42,428 bases of DNA from Deltaproteobacteria bacterium (GTDB lineage Bacteria > Myxococcota_A > UBA9160 > UBA6930): NCBI GenBank assembly GCA_019312665.1, contig JAFDCZ010000046.1, forward strand, positions 1-42,428. Reading direction: 5' to 3'. The notes below the pieces were generated by a model. It saw only the letters and a list, made by a program, of their open reading frames with translations, ran no database searches and was not told the origin of the DNA. Position 1 is the first letter of the stretch. Every line of letters starts with the position of its first letter. The translations under genes and the position numbers were made by a program. This document shows, piece by piece, positions 18,258 to 26,502 of this stretch.

Positions 18258-19304
18258 TCAGTCGAGTTCCTGGATCATCTGCACGGCAGATGCGGCCAGG
18301 GCGTCCACCTGGGCCTGGAAGGCATCCGTGTTTGCGGCGGCTCCCATCACGCCTTTCAGGTAGCGAGACAGCACACCTTCGACGATCGCGGCCAGCCTCC
18401 AGTATTGGAACGCGCGGTAGTAGCTCACCTTGGAAACATCGCGGCCGGTGCGCTCGGTGTAGCGCACGAGGAATTCCGCCCGGGTCGGGAAGCCGGGGCA
18501 GGCGGTGGGCGAGATGGCGGCACCACCGGCCGTCGCTCCCGTTTCTCCGACCTCCGTCCAGTTGTTCATGATGTAGCCGATGTCGGCCAGAGGATCGCCA
18601 AGCGTGCAGAGTTCCCAGTCGAGTACGGCAGCGACCTTTCCCTCGGCGAGGGACAGCATGTTTCCCAGCCGGTAGTCGCCATGGACGATCGACGCACCGA
18701 TCTGTTCCGGCATATGCGCCTCGAGCGCGGCCGCCACTTCTTCCATCGATGCCAGCTCGCGCGTCTTCGTCTTCTCCCACTGGGTCCGCCAGCGCTTGAT
18801 CTGCCGGGCCAGGTAGCTCTCCTTGCGTCCGAGATCCCCCAGCCCGATCGTATCCGGATCGACCGCGTGGAGATCGGCCAGAACCTCGATCACGTGCTCG
18901 CCGAGCCGGCTCCGCGCGGGTTCATCGAGAACTCGCGAGGCGAGGTCCACGTCTGTCAGCACATGGCCTTCGACGTAGTCCATCACATAGAAGGGCGCGT
19001 CGTTCACGCTCTCGTCCTGGCAGAGTCCGAGCGCAGAAGGCACGGGGACCGCCGTCGGCCCGACTGCCGCGATGATCTTGTGCTCGCGCCCCATGTCATG
19101 AGCCGTCGCAATCACCGCCCCGAGCGGCGGACGCCGCAAAACGAAGGCATTCCCGGCCGCATCCATCACCCTGTAGGTGAGGTTCGAGTGTCCGCCCGTG
19201 ATCAGCGCGAACCGCAGCGGCGGCTTCACGTCCGGAATGTTGCTCTCGAACCACGCGGTTACGTTCTCAGCGCGGATGCCCTTGATCGGTTCGTCATCTG
19301 CCAT
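18258..19304 (-). CDS. APH-type phosphotransferase family protein (ACAD10/11-like)
   Basis: A 348-residue protein with a kinase-like fold. N-lobe: ITGGHSNLTYRV and a lysine-equivalent strand FVLRRPP. C-lobe: the catalytic segment IVHGDYRLGNML and the metal-binding VLDWELCTLGDPLADIGY. These match the APH/choline kinase-like group related to the N-terminal part of ACAD10/11, which phosphorylates hydroxyacyl-type substrates in some organisms. The natural acceptor here is unknown. There is no signal peptide. It is transcribed leftward, downstream of the phosphotriesterase-like gene (54 bp), and converges on the thiolase-like gene across 114 bp. Confidence 0.9.
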   Translation of the reverse strand: MADDEPIKGIRAENVTAWFESNIPDVKPPLRFALITGGHSNLTYRVMDAAGNAFVLRRPPLGAVIATAHDMGREHKIIAAVGPTAVPVPSALGLCQDESVNDAPFYVMDYVEGHVLTDVDLASRVLDEPARSRLGEHVIEVLADLHAVDPDTIGLGDLGRKESYLARQIKRWRTQWEKTKTRELASMEEVAAALEAHMPEQIGASIVHGDYRLGNMLSLAEGKVAAVLDWELCTLGDPLADIGYIMNNWTEVGETGATAGGAAISPTACPGFPTRAEFLVRYTERTGRDVSKVSYYRAFQYWRLAAIVEGVLSRYLKGVMGAAANTDAFQAQVDALAASAVQMIQELD

Positions 19305-19358
19305 CGCCCGGTACGCTAGCAGCCTCCAGAGGCCACCGCGTCACATCGGAAGGGCCGC

Positions 19359-20345
19359 TCAACCCGCTCCCGGCTTCTCACCCGCAAAGAATGCCCGCGG
19401 GTTGTCCACCAGGAGCCGCTCGATCTGGGCTTCACTCACCCCCGCTTCTCGTAACTGCGGAATGATCCGCTCGAAGAAGTGGCTCGGGTTCCAGACCTTG
19501 ATCACCTCGGCGTAGAGCTCCGGCGGGAGCGGCTGGCCGCGCCAGCACCACACGGAATCATGAGAAACGACCACGTGTCCACCGGCGCCCGCTTCGAGAA
19601 GTCGAACGAGCGAGGCGACCCGCTCGGCGTCCGGATGCAACAACTCGATCCCGAAGCGGTCGAAGCCGAGATACGAGCCGCCGTTCACGAGCTGCATGTG
19701 ATAGGCGTGGTCGGTCGTACCACAGGAGTGGCCGATCAGGATGCGATGGGGCGGGACGCCGTTCTCGGTGAGGATGCGCTGCTGTTCATCGCCCATCGTC
19801 CCCTCGTCCGTATGCGTCGTGATCGGCGCGCCGGTCGCCACCGAGGCCTTCGCGGCCGCGAGGAGGATGTCCTTTTCGTAGGGCGTGATCTGCCCGGCGC
19901 CGGTCGCGACCTTGATGATGCCGGCGCGCACGCCCGTCTCGCCAATGCCGTCGGTCAACTCCTTCTCGAAGAGCTCGGCCATGGCGTCGACGACCGGAGC
20001 AAAGCCCGAACGAAAATGCCAATACGGGAACCCTCCCTCGTTCTGCTTGTAGAGCCCGGTCGCACAGATGATCTGGAAACCGGTGCGCCCGGCCATGTCG
20101 GCCATGAACTCGACATCGCGCCCGAGATCCGAGGGGCATGGGTCGAGCATCGAAACCACACCGTGATCGCGGATCTCGCCAATGCGATCCGTGACGGCCG
20201 CACGCATCTCGTCGCGGGTGGGGCCCGGGTGGATCGTGTCCGATTCCCAGCCGGGGTAGCCGATCAGCAGGTGCTCGTGCATGAGCGTGCGCCCCAGTTC
20301 TTCGGGGGCGATCGGGCCGGTAACGGTCTGGATCTGTTGGGCCAT
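19359..20345 (-). CDS. Phosphotriesterase-family amidohydrolase
   Basis: A 328-residue TIM-barrel hydrolase of the amidohydrolase superfamily. Metal ligands are visible: LMHEHLLIG (H-x-H on strand 1), KVATGAG with the bridging lysine on strand 4, ITTHTDEG (strand 5 His), LIGHSCGTTD (strand 6 His) and VSHDSVW (strand 8 Asp). This is the full binuclear zinc site of phosphotriesterase-like lactonases and esterases. True phosphotriesterase activity is usually promiscuous in this family; lactone or ester hydrolysis is more likely. Start ATG 20345 has GGAGGAACCCGCC upstream. The SDR gene lies 50 bp upstream on the same strand, suggesting a catabolic operon with the phosphotransferase. Confidence 0.92.
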   Translation of the reverse strand: MAQQIQTVTGPIAPEELGRTLMHEHLLIGYPGWESDTIHPGPTRDEMRAAVTDRIGEIRDHGVVSMLDPCPSDLGRDVEFMADMAGRTGFQIICATGLYKQNEGGFPYWHFRSGFAPVVDAMAELFEKELTDGIGETGVRAGIIKVATGAGQITPYEKDILLAAAKASVATGAPITTHTDEGTMGDEQQRILTENGVPPHRILIGHSCGTTDHAYHMQLVNGGSYLGFDRFGIELLHPDAERVASLVRLLEAGAGGHVVVSHDSVWCWRGQPLPPELYAEVIKVWNPSHFFERIIPQLREAGVSEAQIERLLVDNPRAFFAGEKPGAG

Positions 20346-20395
20346 GGCGGGTTCCTCCGGCAGGGAGGATACACCGCTCTGCCCAAAGCGATGGG

Positions 20396-21175
20396 CTACT
20401 CGGGCGTGACGTAGGCCGCGGTGATCCCGCCATCCACCGCGAAGGTCGCACCGGTCACGAAGGAGGATTCGTCGGAGGCGAGGAACACGACCGCCTGGGC
20501 GATCTCCTCGGCATCGCCGAAGCGGCCCATCGGGATGTGCACGAGCCGGCGCTGCATCTTCTCCTCGGTATCCAGATACTTCATCAGCAGCTCCGTTCGC
20601 AGCGGGCCGGGACAGAGGGCGTTCACGCGGATGTCCTCGCGCGCGTGGATGACGGCGAGCTCCCTGGAGAGCGCCAGGACCCCCCCTTTGCTGGCGGTGT
20701 AGGCGAGCTGGGGCGTGGCCGCGCCAAGTGAGGCCACGAAGGATGCGGTGTTGATGATCGAACCACCGCCCGCACGACGAAGTGCCGGGATGCCGTACTT
20801 GCAGCCGAGGAACACACCCTTCAGGTTGACATTCATCGTCAGGTCGAAGACGGCTTCGTCGGTGCTCTCGGCATCCCCATCATCGATATGCGAAATACCG
20901 GCGTTGTTGAAGAGCACGTGGAGCGCATCGAAGGAACGCTCGGCGGCGGCCACCATCCGTTCGCAATCAGCCGCCTTCGAGACATCCGCCTGCACGAAGA
21001 GTGCCTCGGCGCCCTCCTCCCGCAGCTTCTCGGCTGCCGCAGTCCCCTCGGTTTCGTCGAGGTCGACGAGGACCACCTGCGCACCTTCCGCCGCGAAGGC
21101 TCGTGCCGTCTCGAGGCCGATTCCCCGGGCGCCGCCCGTCACCAAGGCAACTTTTCCAGCCAACCGCTCTGCCAT
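20396..21175 (-). CDS. Short-chain dehydrogenase/reductase (classical SDR)
   Basis: A 259-residue classical SDR. The cofactor motif TGGARGIG is at about residues 14-21, followed by VLVDLDE, where the acidic residue suggests NAD(H) preference. NNAG, the catalytic serine region (IINTASFVASLG), and Y-T-A-S-K with the catalytic Tyr and Lys are present. The C-terminus SFVTGATFAVDGGITAAY is typical for 3-oxoacyl-ACP reductase/alcohol dehydrogenase-like members. The substrate is unknown. It starts the group SDR, phosphotriesterase-like, phosphotransferase, and lies 27 bp downstream of moaA. Confidence 0.92.
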   Translation of the reverse strand: MAERLAGKVALVTGGARGIGLETARAFAAEGAQVVLVDLDETEGTAAAEKLREEGAEALFVQADVSKAADCERMVAAAERSFDALHVLFNNAGISHIDDGDAESTDEAVFDLTMNVNLKGVFLGCKYGIPALRRAGGGSIINTASFVASLGAATPQLAYTASKGGVLALSRELAVIHAREDIRVNALCPGPLRTELLMKYLDTEEKMQRRLVHIPMGRFGDAEEIAQAVVFLASDESSFVTGATFAVDGGITAAYVTPE

Positions 21176-21202
21176 CGTCTCCCCGCCCGACCGTCTGTCG
21201 GC

Positions 21203-22264
21203 CTAACCACCGATCCGATACATCTCGATGCGCTCGCCGGCTTTTCGCGGGCCTGCCTTCTCGGAGCGCTCTTCCGAGTAGCGATCTTCCCGCTCCGTCC
21301 AAGTACCCGCGATCATCTCGCGCAAGGTCGCGTCACTCACGCCGGCCCGAAGAGGCGTCTTGAGATCGCGGCCACCCTTGGCGAACAGGCACGTCACGAG
21401 TTCGCCCTCAGCGGAAAGCCGAGCCCGGGTGCAACCGCCGCAAAACGGCTCGGTCACGGATGCGATCACACCGATTTCGCCGGAGCCATCACGATACCGG
21501 TAGCGCCGCGCGACTTCGCCGCTGTAGTTGGGATCGACGGGCTCGAGCGGAAACTCCGCATCGATGCGCTCGATGATCTCGCGGGCCGGCACCACCTGTT
21601 CGAGCCGCCAGGCATTCATCGTGCCGACGTCCATGAACTCGATGAAGCGAAGAATGTGACCCGTCCCGCGGAAGTGACGGGCGAGCGCGACGACATCGTC
21701 CTGGTTCACGTCGCGCTGCACGACGCAGTTGATCTTGACGGGCCCGAGGCCCGCCGCTTCTGCAGCCGCGATCCCCGCCAAAACCTGCTCGGGCTCCCCG
21801 CGCCCGCCGGACGTGTGCTGGAAGACTTCAGGGCGAAGCGAATCCAGACTGACCGTCACGCGCTGAAGGCCCGCGCCAGCAAGCGCCGCGGCTTGCCCGG
21901 GCAGCAGCACGCCGTTCGTCGTGAGTGCCAGATCTGCCACGCCGGGAATGGCCGCCAGACCGGCGACCAGGTCGCTCAGGTTCGCGCGCACCAGAGGCTC
22001 GCCACCGGTGATGCGCAGCTTCGTGGCGCCCAACTCGACCGCAAGCCGCGCGACGCGCAGCACTTCCTCGAAACGCAGGATGTCCTTGCGCGGCAGGAAG
22101 CGGTAGTCCTCACCGAAGACTTCGGCGGGCATGCAGTAGGGGCAGCGGAAGTTGCAGCGGTCAGTGACCGAAATGCGGAGATCGCGAAGCGGGCGGCCCC
22201 GGGTATCCCGAAGCTCCGCTGCCGCGGCGGTTCCTCCTTGCCCGGTCAGTCCGCGTAGCCCCAC
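21203..22264 (-). CDS. moaA: GTP 3',8-cyclase, molybdenum cofactor biosynthesis
   Basis: A 353-residue radical SAM enzyme for the first step of molybdopterin synthesis. The N-terminal cluster motif is CNFRCPYC, followed by ITGGEPLVR. The C-terminal second [4Fe-4S] site is [21 protein letters not shown]. The protein ends in the conserved Gly-Gly (RIGG), needed for cyclisation chemistry in the family. The GTG at 22264 is the only plausible start and lies inside the ferredoxin gene (19-bp overlap). A strong AGGAGG lies after the ferredoxin stop, but no start codon follows at the right distance. Coupling to a ferredoxin suggests a possible electron donor for the radical SAM cluster (inference). 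Confidence 0.95.
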   Translation of the reverse strand: MGLRGLTGQGGTAAAAELRDTRGRPLRDLRISVTDRCNFRCPYCMPAEVFGEDYRFLPRKDILRFEEVLRVARLAVELGATKLRITGGEPLVRANLSDLVAGLAAIPGVADLALTTNGVLLPGQAAALAGAGLQRVTVSLDSLRPEVFQHTSGGRGEPEQVLAGIAAAEAAGLGPVKINCVVQRDVNQDDVVALARHFRGTGHILRFIEFMDVGTMNAWRLEQVVPAREIIERIDAEFPLEPVDPNYSGEVARRYRYRDGSGEIGVIASVTEPFCGGCTRARLSAEGELVTCLFAKGGRDLKTPLRAGVSDATLREMIAGTWTEREDRYSEERSEKAGPRKAGERIEMYRIGG

Positions 22265-22599
22265 TTCTTCTTGTTCTCCGCCACTTCCTCGGTGGAGGGC
22301 GTCGGGTGTTCGGTGACTTCGGGCACCTCGAAGGCGTCCTTGTCATCGAGCATCTTGGCGTTCTTGCCGACGTCGGCGGCGAAGACTTCGGGAACACGCT
22401 CGTCCTCGAAGATCGCTTCCCACGGGCACTCCGGCTCGCACACGCCACAATCGATGCACTCTTCGGGATCGATGTAGAGCTGGTTCGGAAAGGCGCTCTT
22501 GTCATCACCTTTGTACTCGTAGATGCAATCCACGGGGCAGACCTCGACACAGGCTGCGTCCACTTTGTCCTGGCAAAGGCTCGTAATCACCCAGGGCAT
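22246..22599 (-). CDS. 7Fe-type ferredoxin (FdxA-like)
   Basis: A 117-residue ferredoxin. One cluster motif reads C9-x7-C17-x3-C21-P and the other [12 protein letters not shown]. With the C at CPVDC this resembles seven-iron ferredoxins of the FdxA type, which carry one [3Fe-4S] and one [4Fe-4S] cluster, although spacing alone cannot fix the cluster type. The C-terminal tail is long, acidic and lysine-rich ([10 protein letters not shown]). The ATG at 22599 has GGAGAGACG upstream. It overlaps moaA downstream and is divergent from the glutaredoxin gene across 162 bp. Confidence 0.9.
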   Translation of the reverse strand: MPWVITSLCQDKVDAACVEVCPVDCIYEYKGDDKSAFPNQLYIDPEECIDCGVCEPECPWEAIFEDERVPEVFAADVGKNAKMLDDKDAFEVPEVTEHPTPSTEEVAENKKKWGYAD

Positions 22600-22698
22600 C
22601 GTCTCTCCTCAAAATGGCTCACCCGGTCGGCTCACTCCCACCGGGCGCTCAGCGGGCCGGCGAATCCTAACGGCTCTGGAGGGCTTGGGGAAGGAATC

Positions 22699-22727
22699 TT
22701 GACTCCTTCGTCTGGTATTTCTACCTT
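22699..22727 (+). promoter_or_regulatory. Predicted sigma-70-type promoter for the glutaredoxin gene
   Basis: TTGACT (22699-22704) and TACCTT (22722-22727) are separated by exactly 17 bp, 34 bp upstream of the Grx4 start codon. The half GTCTGGTAT (22710-22718) lies inside the spacer and resembles one half of an IscR/Rrf2-type Fe-S site, but the left half fits poorly and the spacing is one base short. A promoter is likely; a regulator is only a suggestion. Confidence 0.5.
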
Positions 22728-22761
22728 GCCGGTTCCTTACGACGCCTGCCCGGAGACCCTT

Positions 22762-23082
22762 ATGAGTGAACCGACTGCCCACGCGCGCATCCAGGCCCTG
22801 GTCGATGGAAACCCTGTGGTCCTGTTCATGAAGGGCCACCGCCAGATGCCTCAATGCGGCTTCTCGGCCCAGGTCATCCAGATCCTGGACTCGTTGATCC
22901 CCGAATACACGACAGTGAACGTGCTCGAGGACCCGGAGGTCCGTCAGGGCATCAAGGATTTTTCGAACTGGCCCACGATCCCCCAGCTCTACGTTCGAGG
23001 CGAGTTCGTGGGTGGCTGCGACATCATCACCGAGATGTATCAGTCCGGTGAGCTCCAGCCGCAGTTGCGCGGCGAGGGCTGA
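22762..23082 (+). CDS. grxD: Monothiol glutaredoxin, Grx4 family (CGFS type)
   Basis: A 106-residue glutaredoxin with the single-cysteine CGFS active site (MPQCGFSAQ), the GSH-binding WPTIPQLYV with cis-proline, and [13 protein letters not shown] glutaredoxins bind a [2Fe-2S] cluster with glutathione and deliver or sense Fe-S clusters. The start is ATG 22762 with GGAGACC upstream; an ORF extending back to 22306 runs antisense to the ferredoxin and is not credible. Its partner upstream is a divergent ferredoxin, and a thioredoxin-TPR gene follows 25 bp downstream, giving an Fe-S/redox group. Confidence 0.95.
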   Translation: MSEPTAHARIQALVDGNPVVLFMKGHRQMPQCGFSAQVIQILDSLIPEYTTVNVLEDPEVRQGIKDFSNWPTIPQLYVRGEFVGGCDIITEMYQSGELQPQLRGEG

Positions 23083-23107
23083 GCCGGTCGGAACCCCGGG
23101 CGACCCC

Positions 23108-23992
23108 GTGGATCCCAACTCCCCCGTACCCGCAGTCTTCGATGTCGGCGACGACAGCTTCGTCACCGATGTGCTGGAGGCCTCTCACCAGGTTCCCATC
23201 GTCGTCGATTTCTGGGCGCCGTGGTGTGGCCCGTGCAAAGCCCTGGGGCCCATCCTCGAGCGCCTGGCCGAGGAATCCGGGGGCGCCTTTCGGCTTGCCA
23301 AGTTGAACGTCGACGAAGCCCCCCAAGTGGCTGCCCAGGTGCAGGCTCGCAGCATTCCCCTGGTCGTGGGCTTCCGCGATGGGCAGGCGGTAGCCGAGTT
23401 CGTCGGCGCCCGTCCCGAGAGCGGCGTGCGCGAGTTCTTGGCCAAGCTCCTCCCGAGCGAGGCCGATCAACTCGCTTCCGAAGGTGCCGACCTGCTGACC
23501 GGAGGCCAACCCGAAGCCGCCGAGCAGCGCTTCAGGGCTGCCCTCGACGCCCAGGATCGACACCCGCGCGCCCTCCTCGGCCTGGCCCGCGTGCTCGCCA
23601 GCCGCGGTGAAGCCGAAGCGGCCCTGGCCGAGCTCGACCAGCTGACGCTCGCAGGGCCGGAAATCGAGCAGGAAGCCGAACACCTGGCCGCCGAGATCCG
23701 CACCCAGAGCCAAGCCTCTGCGAGCGGCGATGCCGACACCGCCGCACTGCAAGCGAAGCTCGACGCCGACCCGGACGATCTCGCCACGCGCCTGGAGCTG
23801 GGCCGCGCCCTCGCCGCCGCCCACGCTTACGAGCCCGCTCTCGAAGCCTTCCTCCAGGTCATCCAACGAGACCGTGACTTCGCCGACCAGGCCGCCCGAA
23901 AAGCCATGCTCGACCTCTTCGAGCTGCTCGGCAACGACCACGATCTCACCCACGACTACCGCGCCGCGCTGGCCCGCACCCTCTTCCGCTGA
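23108..23992 (+). CDS. Thioredoxin-like protein with C-terminal tetratricopeptide repeats (CnoX/YbbN type)
   Basis: A 294-residue protein from GTG 23108. The N-terminal thioredoxin domain keeps the active site WAPWCGPCK and the cis-Pro loop SIPLVVGF. From about residue 120 the chain is Ala/Leu-rich helical hairpins (QRFRAALDAQDRHPRALLGLARVLASRGEAEAA and later LGRALAAAHAYEPALEAF), consistent with TPR repeats seen in CnoX, a holdase that also protects client cysteines. Here the CxxC is intact. The start is not certain: the frame is open upstream into grxD, and no ATG lies near. It ends just before an inverted-repeat element. Confidence 0.85.
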   Translation: MDPNSPVPAVFDVGDDSFVTDVLEASHQVPIVVDFWAPWCGPCKALGPILERLAEESGGAFRLAKLNVDEAPQVAAQVQARSIPLVVGFRDGQAVAEFVGARPESGVREFLAKLLPSEADQLASEGADLLTGGQPEAAEQRFRAALDAQDRHPRALLGLARVLASRGEAEAALAELDQLTLAGPEIEQEAEHLAAEIRTQSQASASGDADTAALQAKLDADPDDLATRLELGRALAAAHAYEPALEAFLQVIQRDRDFADQAARKAMLDLFELLGNDHDLTHDYRAALARTLFR

Positions 23993-23993
23993 C

Positions 23994-24066
23994 GCATCAG
24001 AGGGGCGCTCCTCAACGCAGCATGAACGCGACGAGGTGTTGCGTTGAGGAACGTCCCCTCAGATGC
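23994..24066. repeat. Inverted-repeat element with GAACGTCCCC terminus (short copy)
   Basis: Left arm 23994-24019 and right arm 24040-24066 pair over about 27 bp with two mismatches and one unpaired base around a 20-base loop; the inner CTCAACGCA/TGCGTTGAG is perfect. It begins right after the thioredoxin stop at 23992. The right arm contains GAACGTCCCC, the same 10 bases that end the 39380-39468 palindrome. It may be a REP-type palindrome of the kind spread by REP-associated tyrosine transposases, or a terminator without a T-run. Confidence 0.65.
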
Positions 24067-24091
24067 GGTGTCATCGCGATATCCTTTCTGG

Positions 24092-26416
24092 ATGCCGCGT
24101 GGATTCATCCTCCAGCCGACCTACCGCATTCGGGGGAGTGTTCCGGTCGTTCAGCTGTATGGGCGGCTCGAAGGAGGCGAGCCTTTCCTGGTCGAAGATG
24201 ACCGGTTTCGTCCCTATTTGTTCGCGCCGCCGCGAGCGGCGGAGGAGTTGGCCCAGCGACGTGGGATTCGCATCTCCGAAACGGAGCTATGCGATCTCGA
24301 GGGCAAGCCCGTCGTGCGAATCGAAGTGGCCACACCTGCGGATGTACCGACGATTCGCGATCGCCTGATCCGATCGGGTGTTCCGGCGCTCGAGTCGGAT
24401 GTCCGCTTTCCCTATCGGTACCTGATCGACCATGACATCCGCGCGACGCTCGCCATCCACGGTGATCCCGAACGCGTGCCGCTGGGCCCCGGAGCACCGG
24501 ACCTTCTTCGTTTCAAGAATCCGACGATCGAAGCTGCGGACGCTCGCCCCGAGCTCACCACACTCTCGATCGATATCGAAACGACGGGCGATGCGAAGCT
24601 CGTCTTCGCGGTAGCCCTCGTTGGTTGCGGGGTCGAAGAAGTGCTGCTGATCGGCGACCGCCCCGTGCGAGGCACGACGGTCGTCGCGGACGAAGCCGAA
24701 CTCCTGCGCCTGACGTTGGAACGCATCCGCGCGCTCGACCCGGATGTACTGCTCGGTTGGGCAGTGGTCGATTTCGATCTGCGCGTGCTCGCCAGCCGCG
24801 CGGAGGCCCACCAGATTCCCTTCTTTCTCGGCCGGGCGGACGAAACGGTTCGCTTCCAACGTGATCTGGGCTTCACCCGCCAATCCCGCGCCGAAGTACC
24901 AGGGCGCATGGTGCTCGATGGCATTCCGTTGGTGCGCGACGCGCTGCGCCTGCCCGACTACCGGCTGGAGACGGTCGGACAGCACGTGCTCGGCCGCGGC
25001 AAGAAGATCGATCAATCGGCGCCGAACAAGGCCCAGGAAATCTACCGGATGTGGCGCGAGGATCCGGAATCTCTCGCTGTCTACAACCTGGAGGATGCAC
25101 GGCTGGTGCCGGAAATCCTCGAGCATGAGGGGCTGCTCCAACTCACCTACGAACGCAGCAGGTTGGCAGGAATGCAGCTCGATCGCGTCGGAGCGAGTAT
25201 CGCCTCGTTCGATCGCGTCTACCTTCCGGAGCTGCGCCGCCACGGACGCGTGGCGCCTAGCGTCGACAGCGAGCGCAAGAGCGCAAGGATCCAAGGCGGC
25301 GCGCTGCTCGAGCCGGAGCCGGGCATCTATCACAACGTGGCGGTACTCGACTTCAAGAGCCTGTATCCGAGCCTGATCCGCACCTTCCATCTCGACCCGC
25401 TCGCCCATGCTCGCGCCACGGACACGGATCCCGCAGCGCCGAACGGCGCTCGCTTCTCCCGGGACGAGGCCATCCTGCCCGGCGTGATCGAGCACTTCAT
25501 GAAACGCCGCGAGGCCGCCAAGGCCCGAGGGGACCGCCACGCCGACCAGGCGATCAAGATCATGATGAACGCGATGTTCGGCGTGCTCGGCGCCGCTTCG
25601 TGTCGCTTCTTCGACCCGGACATCGCCAACGCCATCACCGGCTTCGGCCAGCAGACCCTGCACTGGACGCGCGATGCCTTCGAGGAAACGGGGCATCGGG
25701 TGCTCTACGGTGATACGGACTCGGTCTTTGTCGAGCTGCCGAAGGAACTCGACGCACTTCAGGCGAATGCGCTGGCCCAGGAGCTCCGCGCCCGCGTCGA
25801 AACCCGCATCGCTGAACGCGTCCGCGACACCTACCAGGTGGAGCCCCAGCTCGTCCTCGAACTGGAGAAGATCTTCACGCGGCTCATGCTTCCCCGCGTC
25901 CGAGGCGGGCGATCCGGGAGCAAGAAACGTTATGCGGGCTGGATCGGCAGCCGTGACGATGGCGAACTCATCGTCGTCGGCCTCGAAAGCGTGCGGCGAG
26001 ATTGGCCGGATATCGCCCACCGCCTCCAGCAAGGCATGCTCGAACGCCTCTTCACGGATCGGGAGGTCGTGCCTTTCGTTGCCGAACTGGTGGAACAGGT
26101 TCGTGCGGGATCGCTCGATGCCGAGCTCGTCTACGCCAAGCGCCTGCGCAAGGGCGCCCTCGAGAACTACACGACCAATGCCCCGCACGTGGTCGCCGCC
26201 CGCAAGCTCGGCGGGCGGCCTGGCTCGCTCATCCGCTACGTCATCACCCGAAGAGGCCCCGAGCCCACGCCTCCCGGCACGGCCATCCCGAAGGACCTCG
26301 ACCGGAGCCACTACGTGGAGAAGGTGCTGCGGCCAGTCGCCGACGCCATCTTCGAGCTGACCGAGCACAGCTTCGACGAAGCGATCGGGAACCCGACCCA
26401 GCTTCGACTGCTCTGA
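24092..26416 (+). CDS. polB: DNA polymerase II, family B
   Basis: A 774-residue B-family polymerase, close to the E. coli Pol II length of 783. The proofreading exonuclease has SIDIETT (Exo I) near residue 155 and Exo III-type YNLEDARL. The polymerase domain has the A motif LDFKSLYPS, the B-motif helix IKIMMNAMFGVLG and the C motif LYGDTDS, all catalytic Asp present. KKRYAGW follows as in bacterial Pol II. The ATG at 24092 is chosen because MPRGFILQPT matches the usual short lead; the ORF extends to a TTG at 24044 inside the inverted repeat. Pol II takes part in lesion bypass and replication restart, often under SOS control; no clear LexA box is seen here. Confidence 0.95.
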   Translation: MPRGFILQPTYRIRGSVPVVQLYGRLEGGEPFLVEDDRFRPYLFAPPRAAEELAQRRGIRISETELCDLEGKPVVRIEVATPADVPTIRDRLIRSGVPALESDVRFPYRYLIDHDIRATLAIHGDPERVPLGPGAPDLLRFKNPTIEAADARPELTTLSIDIETTGDAKLVFAVALVGCGVEEVLLIGDRPVRGTTVVADEAELLRLTLERIRALDPDVLLGWAVVDFDLRVLASRAEAHQIPFFLGRADETVRFQRDLGFTRQSRAEVPGRMVLDGIPLVRDALRLPDYRLETVGQHVLGRGKKIDQSAPNKAQEIYRMWREDPESLAVYNLEDARLVPEILEHEGLLQLTYERSRLAGMQLDRVGASIASFDRVYLPELRRHGRVAPSVDSERKSARIQGGALLEPEPGIYHNVAVLDFKSLYPSLIRTFHLDPLAHARATDTDPAAPNGARFSRDEAILPGVIEHFMKRREAAKARGDRHADQAIKIMMNAMFGVLGAASCRFFDPDIANAITGFGQQTLHWTRDAFEETGHRVLYGDTDSVFVELPKELDALQANALAQELRARVETRIAERVRDTYQVEPQLVLELEKIFTRLMLPRVRGGRSGSKKRYAGWIGSRDDGELIVVGLESVRRDWPDIAHRLQQGMLERLFTDREVVPFVAELVEQVRAGSLDAELVYAKRLRKGALENYTTNAPHVVAARKLGGRPGSLIRYVITRRGPEPTPPGTAIPKDLDRSHYVEKVLRPVADAIFELTEHSFDEAIGNPTQLRLL

Positions 26417-26502
26417 AGCCAAGGGCTCGGGTGGTCGCCAGCCAGGGCGAACGAAGCTGCTGGCAGCCCAACCGGATCTGGATTGGCCCGGCACGGCCGG
26501 AT

